A stretch of 64,000 nucleotides of DNA, from contig NZ_NCSM01000072.1 in NCBI RefSeq assembly GCF_002224125.1, positions 1-64,000 on the forward strand, written 5' to 3'. A program made the translations under genes and the position numbers. Below, piece after piece: positions 53,407 through 62,463 of this stretch. This DNA comes from Streptomyces sp. NBS 14/10 (GTDB lineage Bacteria; Actinomycetota; Actinomycetes; Streptomycetales; Streptomycetaceae). Within the stretch, counting starts at the first letter, position 1. Each line of letters opens with the position of its first letter. Under the pieces are notes generated by a model. That model saw only the letters and a list, made by a program, of their open reading frames with translations. It ran no database searches and was not told where the DNA came from.

Positions 53407-54714
53407 TCACGGCATGGCCAGGGCCTCCGTCGGGGAGAGCCGGGAGGCGCGGAGCGCCGGGTAGAGGCCGGCCAGGCCGCCAATGGCGAGGGTCGCGGCC
53501 AGGCCGCCGAGCAGCGCCCACGGCGGGATCACGACGGGCCAGCCCTGCGACAGCGCGTAGCCCGCCGTCACCGTGGTGCCCAACAGCGCGCCGCCCGCCC
53601 CGCCCAGGGCGGACAGGAGCTGGGACTCCGCGACGAACTGGGTGCGGATCTGGCCCCGGGTCGCGCCCAGGGAGCGGCGCAGCCCGATCTCGGCCCGGCG
53701 CTCCAGTACGGAGATCACCATCGTGTTGGCCACCCCGACACCGCCGACGAGCAGCGCCACCGCGCCAAGGCCGAGGAGCAGCCCCGTGAAGGCCTCGCCC
53801 GCCGCCTGCTGGGCGGCCAGGGCGTCGGAGGGGCGGGAGACCTCGACCTCGCCGGGCGCCTCGGGGTTGGCGGTGGCACCCAGGACGGAGGCCACCGACT
53901 CGACCGCGGAGTCCTGCGAGCGGGTGTAGATCGTGGTGGGGCGCCCGTCGAAGTACAGCTCGGCCTCGGCCGCGCGCCAGCCGACGAGGGCCGCGGTGTC
54001 CAGCTCGGGGGCGAGCGGGGCGGGTTCGAGGACGCCGACGACGGTGAACCACCGGCCGCCGATCAGGACCTGGGTGTCCGGGCCGACCCGCCCGATCCCG
54101 AGCCGTTCCGCGGCGGTGGCGCCGAGCACGGTCGTCGGGTAGGTGCTGGTCGCGCCGTTGAGCCAGCTGCCGGCGCGGAGCTTGGCGCCGAGGGTGGCGC
54201 GCAGATCGGTGCGGGCGGCGTAGGCGGCGAGGCCGTTGGTCTCCGCCTCGGGGATCTTGTCCGTACGGTAGACCTTGGCGTCGGAGAGCTTGCCGACGGC
54301 CGACACCGAGTACACCGGGCCGATCCGCGACACCATCTCCTCCGCGGTCTCCGGCAGCCGCGCCTGGCCGCCCGACATCGTCGAACCGGGCGAGACGGTC
54401 AGCAGGTTGGTGCCCAGCGCGGCCAGGCTGCGGTCGAGGTCGGCGCGGGAGGACGACGAGATGCCGACCACCGCGACCATCGCCGCGATGCCGATGGCGA
54501 TGCCCAGCGCGGAGAGGAACGCCCGCAGCGGGCGGGTGCGCAGGCCCACCGCGCCGACCTTGACCACGTCGCGGGGGCGCAGCCGGGCGGGGCGGAGCGC
54601 ATCGGCGCGCCGATCCGTACGCCCGGCCCGGTCCGTACGCCCACGCCCACGGCGGTCCGTACGCTTCGTAGACTCCGTAGGCTCCGTACGCCCAGGGTGT
54701 GTGTCCGTGGCCAT
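53407..54714 (-). CDS. MacB/FtsX-type ABC transporter permease
   Basis: 435 aa from the ATG at 54714, which overlaps the ATPase stop by one base (TGATG). After a basic N-terminal tail: helix 1 (LRAFLSALGIAIGIAAMVAV), a MacB-type periplasm-like external domain (about 90-290), then three helices (AFTGLLLGLGAVALLVGGVG and two more). Last gene of a lipoprotein/adaptor/ATPase/permease operon; probably exports or extracts a substrate across the single membrane. Confidence 0.92.
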   Translation of the reverse strand: MATDTHPGRTEPTESTKRTDRRGRGRTDRAGRTDRRADALRPARLRPRDVVKVGAVGLRTRPLRAFLSALGIAIGIAAMVAVVGISSSSRADLDRSLAALGTNLLTVSPGSTMSGGQARLPETAEEMVSRIGPVYSVSAVGKLSDAKVYRTDKIPEAETNGLAAYAARTDLRATLGAKLRAGSWLNGATSTYPTTVLGATAAERLGIGRVGPDTQVLIGGRWFTVVGVLEPAPLAPELDTAALVGWRAAEAELYFDGRPTTIYTRSQDSAVESVASVLGATANPEAPGEVEVSRPSDALAAQQAAGEAFTGLLLGLGAVALLVGGVGVANTMVISVLERRAEIGLRRSLGATRGQIRTQFVAESQLLSALGGAGGALLGTTVTAGYALSQGWPVVIPPWALLGGLAATLAIGGLAGLYPALRASRLSPTEALAMP

Positions 54715-55370
54715 CAGTCCGCCACCACCCGCCCGTCGCGCATCCGCACCTGCCGGGGCAGACCGCCCGCGATCTCCCAGTCGTGCGTGATGATCACGAC
54801 GGTCGTCCCCCCGGCGTGCAGCTCCCGCAGCAGCCGCATCACCTCGGCCCCGGAGACCGAGTCGAGCGCGCCGGTCGGCTCGTCGGCCAGCAGCAGCGCG
54901 GGGTCGCCCGCGACCGCGCGGGCGATGGCGACGCGCTGTCGCTCGCCGCCGGACAGCTCGTGCGGCTCGTGGTGCACCCGGTGACCGAGCCCGACCCGGT
55001 TCAGCATCAGCGCGGCGCGCCTGCGCCGCTCGCCCACCGGCAGCCCGGAGTACAGGAGCCCGTCGGCGACGTTGTCCAGCGCCGAGGTGCCGGTGGCGAG
55101 GTGGAAGTGCTGGAAGACGAAGCCGATGCGGCTCGCCCGCAGCGCGGAGAGCTTGGTGTCGGAGAGCGTGCCGATGTCGTATCCGTCGATGCGCACACCG
55201 CCGGTCGTGGGCCGGTCCAGGGTGCCGAGGATGTGCAGCATCGTCGACTTGCCGGAGCCGGACGGGCCGACGATGCCGACGAGTTCGCCCGGCGCGATGT
55301 CCAGGTTGACGCCGCCCAGCGCGGTGACCCCGCCCGGATAGGTCTTGGTCACATCCGTCAGACGGATCAC
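54714..55370 (-). CDS. ABC transporter ATP-binding protein (MacB/LolD type)
   Basis: 218 aa. Walker [18 protein letters not shown], signature [17 protein letters not shown], Walker [14 protein letters not shown]-loop [11 protein letters not shown]. Its start overlaps the adaptor gene stop by 4 nt (ATGA). ATPase of the tripartite system. Confidence 0.95.
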   Translation of the reverse strand: MIRLTDVTKTYPGGVTALGGVNLDIAPGELVGIVGPSGSGKSTMLHILGTLDRPTTGGVRIDGYDIGTLSDTKLSALRASRIGFVFQHFHLATGTSALDNVADGLLYSGLPVGERRRRAALMLNRVGLGHRVHHEPHELSGGERQRVAIARAVAGDPALLLADEPTGALDSVSGAEVMRLLRELHAGGTTVVIITHDWEIAGGLPRQVRMRDGRVVAD

Positions 55371-56620
55371 TTGGGCACCCCCACCTTCGTGCCCTCGGCG
55401 AGGCCCTTGCCCGAGATCTCCACCCGGCCGTCGGCGAACAGACCGGTGGTGACCGGCACATACTCCGAGGTCGAGCCGTGGACGACCTCCACGCCGAAGC
55501 CCCCCTCCGCGAGCGCCAGCAGCGCGCCGACCGGCACGGTGAGCACGCCCTTACGGGTCTCGGAGGTGAAGTCGACGTGCACCGCGGCCAGGGCGTAGGC
55601 GTCGGCGGCCTTCCGGCCCGTCTCGTCCTTGAACCCGACGACCACCTCGACCTTCGTCTTCGCCTCCTCCCCCTGTCCGTTGCCCGGCTCGATCACCGTG
55701 GCGACGTCCTGGACGGTGCCCTTGACGGTCCGGTCGTCCGGCAGCTCGATCTCGACCTCCCTGCCCTTCTTGGCCAGCCGCTGGTCGGCGGGGTCGAGCT
55801 CCACCGTGACGGCCTGCTCGGTGCCGGTGTACGACAGCACCTTGCCGCCGGGGCCGACCGTGTCGCCCTTGCGGGCCGCCACGCTGTCCACCCGGACCGC
55901 GTCGGGCGCGAACGCCACGCTGCCCAGCTCCACGGCCCCGGTCTCGGCGAGCCCCAGGTCCTCCTGCCACTCGCGCACCGCGTCGGCCGTGGTGTCGGTG
56001 TACTCGTCGTCGACCGTGAAGCCCGTGTAGCCGAGCGCGCTGAGGTTCTTCTCCAGCTGGCGTACGTCCACGCCCTCGGCGCCCGTCTTCAGGGGGCGGT
56101 ACGCGGGCGTCGAGCCGTACATCAGCGTCACCGGGCGCCCGTCCACCTCGTACAGCGCATTGCCGCGGGTGATCCGGTCCCCCGCCTCGGGCGCCTGGGT
56201 GACCGTGCCGGGCCGCCGGGCGGCCAGGGTGGTCGTCGGGCCGAAGCCGAGCTGTCCGTCGACGCTCTGGGTGTCCTTGAGCGTCCGGCGGGTCACCTCG
56301 GCGGTGCTCGGCGGCAGTTCGCTCGCCGCCTTGTCGCCCGAGCCGCGGTCGCCAAGACCCAGCTTCGCGGCGGTGACGCCGCCGCCCGCCAGCAGGACGA
56401 GGACGGCGAGGGCCACCACCTTCCTGCCCCGGCCCCTGGCCTTACGGCGCCGGGGGCTGAGGGCAGTTACCGGATCCGGCGCCTGCTCCGATGCCTGCTC
56501 TGATGCCCGCTGCGACGGCTGCTCCGATGCCTGCTGAGGTGTCTGCTCGCGCTCGGGTGTCCGCTCTCGCTCGCGCGCCGGCTCCCGGTCCTGCGCGATG
56601 TCCACGGTCACCTCCCCCAT
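55367..56620 (-). CDS. HlyD-like adaptor with peptidoglycan-binding domain
   Basis: 417 aa from the ATG at 56620. A Glu/Gln-rich cytoplasmic tail, one transmembrane helix ([20 protein letters not shown]), an N-terminal adaptor strand region, a PG_binding_1 domain ([20 protein letters not shown], then [15 protein letters not shown]), and a C-terminal beta-barrel with [14 protein letters not shown]. The same architecture is found in actinobacterial MacA-like partners of MacB transporters. Overlap of one base with the lipoprotein stop. Confidence 0.9.
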   Translation of the reverse strand: MGEVTVDIAQDREPARERERTPEREQTPQQASEQPSQRASEQASEQAPDPVTALSPRRRKARGRGRKVVALAVLVLLAGGGVTAAKLGLGDRGSGDKAASELPPSTAEVTRRTLKDTQSVDGQLGFGPTTTLAARRPGTVTQAPEAGDRITRGNALYEVDGRPVTLMYGSTPAYRPLKTGAEGVDVRQLEKNLSALGYTGFTVDDEYTDTTADAVREWQEDLGLAETGAVELGSVAFAPDAVRVDSVAARKGDTVGPGGKVLSYTGTEQAVTVELDPADQRLAKKGREVEIELPDDRTVKGTVQDVATVIEPGNGQGEEAKTKVEVVVGFKDETGRKAADAYALAAVHVDFTSETRKGVLTVPVGALLALAEGGFGVEVVHGSTSEYVPVTTGLFADGRVEISGKGLAEGTKVGVPK

Positions 56621-57168
56621 CAGCCCTTTTCCTTGTGGAGGGTGCCGCCACCGCCGATGAACTTGTTGCACGCCTTCTCCGCCTTGGAGAAGTCGGGGTC
56701 GTCCATGATCGACCCCTCGACCCGGAGTCCGCCCTCCGTCACCGGGTCCGGGAAGTTCTCCACGCCCTCCTCACGCATGCACTTGGCGTACTTGCGCATG
56801 TTCTCCTGCGCCTTCGCGTCCGGCTTGCGTCCGCCCCCGTTCTGCACCGGGTCGTACTCGCGGCAGGCCTCCTGGGCCTTCTCCACCGTCCCCTTGGGGG
56901 TGCCGGGCGGGATGTCGAGCCTGATGCCCTGGCCGGGCTCCGGGTCCTCCATGTCGATGCCGTGCTCGCGCATGCACTGCGCGAACTTGACCCCCATCTC
57001 CTGTGGATCCATGCTCGGGCCCGCGCTGCCGCCGCCGTCCTTCTTCGCGCCGTTCGCCGAGGCCACCTTGCCGTCGCCGCCGCCGTCGGAGCCACATCCG
57101 GTCAGGGACAGGGCGAGGGTCAGCGCCAGTGGCACGGCCGCTGCCATGCCGAGGATCCGCCTGCTCAT
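56620..57168 (-). CDS. Secreted lipoprotein of the ABC operon
   Basis: 182 aa from the ATG at 57168 with GGAGACGACG upstream. Lipobox LSLTGC. The mature part has two helical repeats with Cys pairs (VKFAQCMREHGIDMEDPEP; KYAKCMREEGVENFPDP). Likely the extracellular substrate receptor for the MacAB-like pump. First gene of the operon; an 11-bp direct repeat upstream suggests control by the divergent OmpR-type regulator. Confidence 0.82.
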   Translation of the reverse strand: MSRRILGMAAAVPLALTLALSLTGCGSDGGGDGKVASANGAKKDGGGSAGPSMDPQEMGVKFAQCMREHGIDMEDPEPGQGIRLDIPPGTPKGTVEKAQEACREYDPVQNGGGRKPDAKAQENMRKYAKCMREEGVENFPDPVTEGGLRVEGSIMDDPDFSKAEKACNKFIGGGGTLHKEKG

Positions 57169-57225
57169 GGCGTCGTCTCCTTCTGCTCGATCGGTCCGTA
57201 CGAGAAGGGATGCAAGAGCAGACCG

Positions 57226-57268
57226 CGTTTCCCCCACGTTTCCGTCGCCCCTTAACGGCGCGGAAACG
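57226..57268. promoter_or_regulatory. Direct and inverted CGTTTCC repeats (candidate OmpR-type regulator box)
   Basis: CGTTTCC at 57226-57232 and again at 57237-57243, an 11-bp period, plus inverted CGGAAACG at 57261-57268, in the 159-bp region between the divergent lipoprotein operon and response regulator. Direct repeats with this period are typical targets of winged-helix response regulators. Confidence 0.5.
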
Positions 57269-57327
57269 CCGGGACGGGCACCATGGCCTCGCCGGGCCGG
57301 TGAGGGCCGGACGGGGAGGGGAAACCG

Positions 57328-58046
<719 letters not shown>

Positions 58047-58050
<4 letters not shown>

Positions 58051-59324
58051 AGCGCGATCGTATGAAGCGCCGCCTGAAATTCCCGCCGCGCCGGATCAGC
58101 CTGCGGGCCCGGCTCACCCTGATCTACGGAGGGCTGTTCCTCGCGGCCGGCGTGGTGCTGCTCGGCGTCACGTACGCGCTGTTCAACCAGCAGCTCGCCG
58201 GTGGGGGTCTGAAGATCTACGCCCGCAACGTGAAGTCCGATGGCCCCGCCACGGGCCCGCCCCAGAATCAGGTGATCACCGGGGACGGCGATGTCCTCAC
58301 CGACAAGACGGCCCAGAAGTGGGTGAAGGACGAACGCGACCGGGTGAACGCCGCCGCCACCACCTCGCTCATCGCCCAGGGCGGGCTCGCCCTCCTGGTC
58401 GTCGGCGGCGTCGCGGCCGGCTTCGGCTGGCTGGCCGCCGGCCGGGTGCTGGCCCCGCTGCACCGGGTCACCGACACCGCCCGCCGTATCGCGAGCGCCC
58501 CCGCCGCCGACCGGGGCCTGCACGAGCGGATCGCCCTGCGCGGCCCCGACGACGAGGTCAAGGACCTCGCCGACACCTTCGACACGATGGTCGAACGGCT
58601 CGACCGGTCCTTCGACGGCCAGCGCCGCTTCGTCGCCAACGCCTCCCACGAGCTGCGCACCCCGCTGACCCTGGGGCGGGCCCTGGTCGAGGTGGCCATG
58701 CACCGCAGAACCGCCTCCGAGGACGTCAAACAGCTCGGCGAGAACCTTCTTGAGATCAACGCCCGCCACGAGCGGCTGATCACCGGGCTGTTGCTGCTCG
58801 CGAGCTCGGAGAACGAGATCACCGAGCGGGCGCCGGTCGACCTGGCCGACGTCGTGGACCATGTCGTCGGGCAGACCGCGCGGGAGGCGGAAGCGGCCCG
58901 GATCACGGTGACGCAGGAGACCGCCCCGGCCCCCACCACCGGCGACGCGCTGCTGCTGGAGCGGCTGGTGCACAACCTCGTCGAGAACGGCATCCGCCAC
59001 AACACCCCCGACGGCGACGACGGTGGCGGCCGGGTACGGGTCGGCTGCCGCGCCCGCGACGACGGCCGGATCGAGGTTGAGGTCGACAACACCGGCCCCG
59101 CCGTCCCCCCGTACGAGCTCCCTGCCCTCTTCGAGCCCTTCCGCCGCCTCGGCACCGACCGCCTGGTCACCGCCAAGGGCGCGGGCCTCGGCCTGTCCAT
59201 CGTCCGCTCCATCGCCCGCGCCCACGGCGGCGAGGTCACGGCCCGCCCCCGCGAGGGCGGCGGCCTGACCGTGACGGTGACCCTTCCCGCGCAGGCGGAG
59301 GCGGCCGAGGTGACGGACGAATAG
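58047..59324 (+). CDS. HAMP sensor histidine kinase
   Basis: 425 aa from the ATG at 58047 (a second ATG at 58062 in a duplicated 15-bp sequence is an alternative). Two helices flank a short external loop (about 20-115), then HAMP (LAAGRVLAPLHRVTDTARRI), HisKA with His in ANASHELRTPLTLGRALVEV, and ATPase VHNLVENGIRHNTP and GAGLGLSIVRSIARAHGG. Cognate of the upstream regulator. Confidence 0.93.
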
Positions 59325-59370
59325 GCTTCGCCGCGATCTCGATCTCGAATGCGGCGTCGGAGGAACCAGC

Positions 59371-59922
59371 GTGCGTGAGGAAACGGACCGGGCCAAGGCC
59401 GTCAGGCTGGAGCGGGAGTACCGCGACGCCCTCAAAGCCGAGGCCGATTACGACATATTGGATCCGCTCCGCGGCGAACTCGAGGAAACCTACCGCCGGA
59501 TCGTGGAAATCGATCCCGACGATGCGAACACCCTGATCGAGCTGGCCGTGCTCCTCTCCACGGATGTTCAGGTGCCGGACGGAGAGTCGGTGGAGCTGTT
59601 GTGGCGGGTGTTCGACATGGACCGCGCGGATGAAGACGTGTGCGAGTCCCTGGTGGGCCTGCTGGAGAACCTTTCCGAGGAGGAAGAAGCGGACGAGGTC
59701 TACCGTCTGGCCTCGGAAGCGGGAAATCTCCAGGCGACCTTCGAGCTCGCGGCGCGGTTCGACGAACGAGGGGACCTCGAGGAGGCGGAACCGCTCTACC
59801 GCCGGGCGGCCGAGGCGGGCAACGCCCACGCCGTGGCGAACCTCGCCGCCCTTCTGGAGGAACGCGGCGACCACGAAGCGGCCACGGCACTCAGAAACGC
59901 CGAGGGCGCCCGCCCCAGCTAG
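59371..59922 (+). CDS. TPR/Sel1-type repeat protein
   Basis: 183 aa from a GTG with GGAGGAACC upstream. Acidic, helical repeats of about 36 residues: ETYRRIVEIDPDDANTLIEL, SEEEEADEVYRLASEAGNLQ, LEEAEPLYRRAAEAGNAHAV and ANLAALLEERGDHEAATALR. No other domain; an adaptor or scaffold. Convergent with the protease gene. Confidence 0.8.
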   Translation: MREETDRAKAVRLEREYRDALKAEADYDILDPLRGELEETYRRIVEIDPDDANTLIELAVLLSTDVQVPDGESVELLWRVFDMDRADEDVCESLVGLLENLSEEEEADEVYRLASEAGNLQATFELAARFDERGDLEEAEPLYRRAAEAGNAHAVANLAALLEERGDHEAATALRNAEGARPS

Positions 59923-59960
59923 GGGACGGACGCCCTGCAAACCCACCCGACTCAGCCGAC

Positions 59961-61811
59961 TCAGCCGAAGACGTTGTACTGCTGCCAGCCCGTGCCGATC
60001 GTGACCGGCGTGCCGAAGAGGTCGGACGTGGCCTTGCCGGTGCCCGGGTAAAGGTAGAGCGTCCCGGCGGGGGTACGGGCGGCCAGGTCGGCCTTGCCGT
60101 CACCCGTGATGTCGCCGACCGTGGCGAAGGCGTCGTACTGGCTCCACGTACGGACATGGATCCGGCTGCCGAACGCCCCGGAGCCGGACTTGCCGGTGCC
60201 CGGGTAGAGATAGACGTACGAGTTGCTGCCGCTCCGGGCGATCAGGTCGGGCTTGCCGTCGCCGGTGAAGTCGCCGTGCCCGAGCAGCCGGTTGTACTGG
60301 TTCCAGCCGCTGCCCACCGCGACCGGGGAGCCGAAGGTGCCGTCGCCGTTGCCCGGGTAGATGTAGAGCGTGCCGCTCGCGGTCACCGACAGCAGATCGG
60401 GCAGCTGGTCGCCGGTCACATCACCCGGGGCGACGACCTTGGTGCGGGTGGACCAGTTGCCGAAGACCAGGGTGGTGGCCCAGCTGCCGCTGGCCGGGAC
60501 CCAGTGGCGCCAGTAGATCGCGCCGGTGGAGGCGCGGCGGATGATCTGGTCCTGGAAGCCGTCCCGGTTGAGGTCGGCCTGGAGGACGACGTTCTTGTCG
60601 CTGTACGAGCCCCACGACACCCGCGTGGCGAACGACGTGCCCTTGGAGTCGTACTCGTACCCCGTGTTGTCCGAGGCGCGGCGCACGAACAGATCGGCCC
60701 TGGCGTCGCCGTTCAGGTTGGTGTCGTCGATACGCGGGTAGGTCGCCCCGGCGTACGTGCTCACCTTGGTGAACACGCTGTACGACCCCTCGGCCACGCA
60801 GTCGGTCACACCCCAGGAGACCACGCCGACGACCTTGCCGCCGACGATCAGCGGCCCGCCCGAATCCCCGTTGCACGCCGCGACGGTGCCGCTGTCCGAA
60901 CCGCTGGCCGGCTCGCCCGCGCAGACCATGTGGCCCTTGATGAACTGGCTGCCGTAGGTGGTGCCACAGGTGGTGTCCGAGACCATCGGCAGGGTCGCGG
61001 TGCGCAGCGTCTCGGAGATGTCCTGGCTGGTGGAGCTGGTGCGGCCCCAGCCGTAGAGGGTGGCCTTGGTGCCCGCGGCGTACGACGCGGTGTCGTTGGA
61101 GGTGGTGGTGGGGGCGGGCTTGGCGGTGACGGGGCTGGGCAGCGTCAGCACCGCGATGTCGTTGTCGATGGTGGTCGCGCTGTACAACGAGTGGTTCCAC
61201 TGCCGCCAGACCCCGGAGACGGTGCCTCCGTGCACATCGACCGAGCCGTCGCTGTTGGACGTCGGCTGCTGGGCGGTGCCCGTGACGACGGCGCCGTTGG
61301 CGTTCCAGTCGTAACCCTTGACGCAGTGCGCCGCGGTCAGGATCTTCGTGGGGGCCACGACCGTGCCGCCGCAGAAGAAACCGATGTCGTCCGAGGTGTC
61401 AGCGGTGCCTTTGTCGTCGGAGTACCACAGCTGCGCCATCCACGGGGCCGTGGTGATGGTGGTCTCCGTACCGCCGATGATCTTGGGGTCGACGGTGCCG
61501 GACGGCGAGGCGGTGCCGGACGGCGAGGCCGTACCCGACGGCGAGGTGGCGCCCGCGGAGGGATTGGACTCCGTGGGCGCCTGACGCTGATCGGCGCTCA
61601 GCGCGCCCTTGATCCGGGCCAGGAGTTCGGTGTGTGAGGGGACCGCGTCGCGGCCCGCCGTCGCCGGCGCGGGCGAGGCGTGGGCGGGCGAGGCATGGGC
61701 CGGCGCGAGGGGAAGGGCGGCGGCGAGGCCGGCGGCGACCGCGACGGCAGCGGCGGGAAGGGCTCTTCGCGCCCGCCTTCTGCGCCGCTCCCGCTTCTGG
61801 GCAGCGAACAC
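59961..61811 (-). CDS. Secreted trypsin-like protease with FG-GAP/VCBS repeats
   Basis: 616 aa from a GTG with AGGAGACC upstream. Signal peptide (PAAAVAVAAGLAAALPLAPA), Ser/Gly/Pro repeat (TASPSGTASPSGT), mature start IIGGTET, catalytic His in LTAAHCVKG, Asp in TIDNDIAVLTL, Ser in CNGDSGGPLIVGG. After about residue 350, VCBS/FG-GAP repeats (DLNRDGFQDQIIR, DVTGDQLPDLLS, DFTGDGKPDLIA, DITGDGKADLAA) form a propeller, probably for binding. Extracellular endopeptidase. The Asp before the Ser (NGDSGG, with C-A-C preceding) suggests trypsin-like Arg/Lys preference. Confidence 0.95.
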   Translation of the reverse strand: MFAAQKRERRRRRARRALPAAAVAVAAGLAAALPLAPAHASPAHASPAPATAGRDAVPSHTELLARIKGALSADQRQAPTESNPSAGATSPSGTASPSGTASPSGTVDPKIIGGTETTITTAPWMAQLWYSDDKGTADTSDDIGFFCGGTVVAPTKILTAAHCVKGYDWNANGAVVTGTAQQPTSNSDGSVDVHGGTVSGVWRQWNHSLYSATTIDNDIAVLTLPSPVTAKPAPTTTSNDTASYAAGTKATLYGWGRTSSTSQDISETLRTATLPMVSDTTCGTTYGSQFIKGHMVCAGEPASGSDSGTVAACNGDSGGPLIVGGKVVGVVSWGVTDCVAEGSYSVFTKVSTYAGATYPRIDDTNLNGDARADLFVRRASDNTGYEYDSKGTSFATRVSWGSYSDKNVVLQADLNRDGFQDQIIRRASTGAIYWRHWVPASGSWATTLVFGNWSTRTKVVAPGDVTGDQLPDLLSVTASGTLYIYPGNGDGTFGSPVAVGSGWNQYNRLLGHGDFTGDGKPDLIARSGSNSYVYLYPGTGKSGSGAFGSRIHVRTWSQYDAFATVGDITGDGKADLAARTPAGTLYLYPGTGKATSDLFGTPVTIGTGWQQYNVFG

Positions 61812-62085
61812 TCAGGTCTCCTGTCGGTGAAGGATCGACTCGCACCCGGACAGGGAGAAGCGGCCGGACAACGGCAGCGCGAATACCGCCCGCTATGCGG
61901 ACGAACGCGGTCAGAAAACGCGTTCCCCTCCCGAGGCGGACTGATCGTATGACCGCTCACCGCTCCGTCGGCCACGCGGCGGGAAACGGGTGCACAAGAC
62001 TTGGCAAAAGACGCGGCAGAGGACGGACCGCCGGGCGGCTCGCTATGCTCGTTCGGCTGAGGTCGCTGGTTCCAGGGGGGCTTGG

Positions 62086-62460
62086 ATGGAACTCCGGATC
62101 GGTCTGCGCACGACAGGGGAGACGGCTGACGCCACTCCCGACACCCCGCTGGAGCGCCTGCGCCAGTGGCTCAGGAACGAACCGGAGTTGCGGGGCCGGA
62201 TCACACCGCTGCGTTCCACTCCGGGCCCTGAGCAGATGAGCGGCGGCGTGGTCGATGCGCTGGTCCTGGCCGTCGGCTCGGGCACGGTGGGGGTGCTGGC
62301 CAGGTCCCTGCCGATCTGGCTGAAGCAGCAACGGTCCCAGGTCGAGATCGAGATAACCGGTGCCAACGGCGAGACGGTGCGCGTCAAGGCGGACAACATC
62401 CAGGACGCCGAATCCCTCATCCGCAGAGCGCTCGGTCAGCCTCCGGCGTCGGACGACTGA
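62086..62460 (+). CDS. EACC1-like effector-associated small protein
   Basis: 124 aa from the ATG at 62086, with a G-rich site upstream. N-terminal strand (MELRIGLRTTGE), helical middle (LERLRQWLRNEPELRGRITP), an amphipathic/hydrophobic helix (VDALVLAVGSGTVGVLARSL) and a C-terminal ubiquitin-like strand region (VEIEITGANGETVRVKADNI, SLIRRALG). The pattern matches what I know of EACC1, the 'constant component' beside caspase, trypsin, TIR and other effectors in actinobacterial conflict systems. It ends 3 nt before the caspase ATG, so they are one operon. It probably senses or delivers the trigger to the caspase. Confidence 0.8.
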   Translation: MELRIGLRTTGETADATPDTPLERLRQWLRNEPELRGRITPLRSTPGPEQMSGGVVDALVLAVGSGTVGVLARSLPIWLKQQRSQVEIEITGANGETVRVKADNIQDAESLIRRALGQPPASDD

Positions 62461-62463
62461 CCG

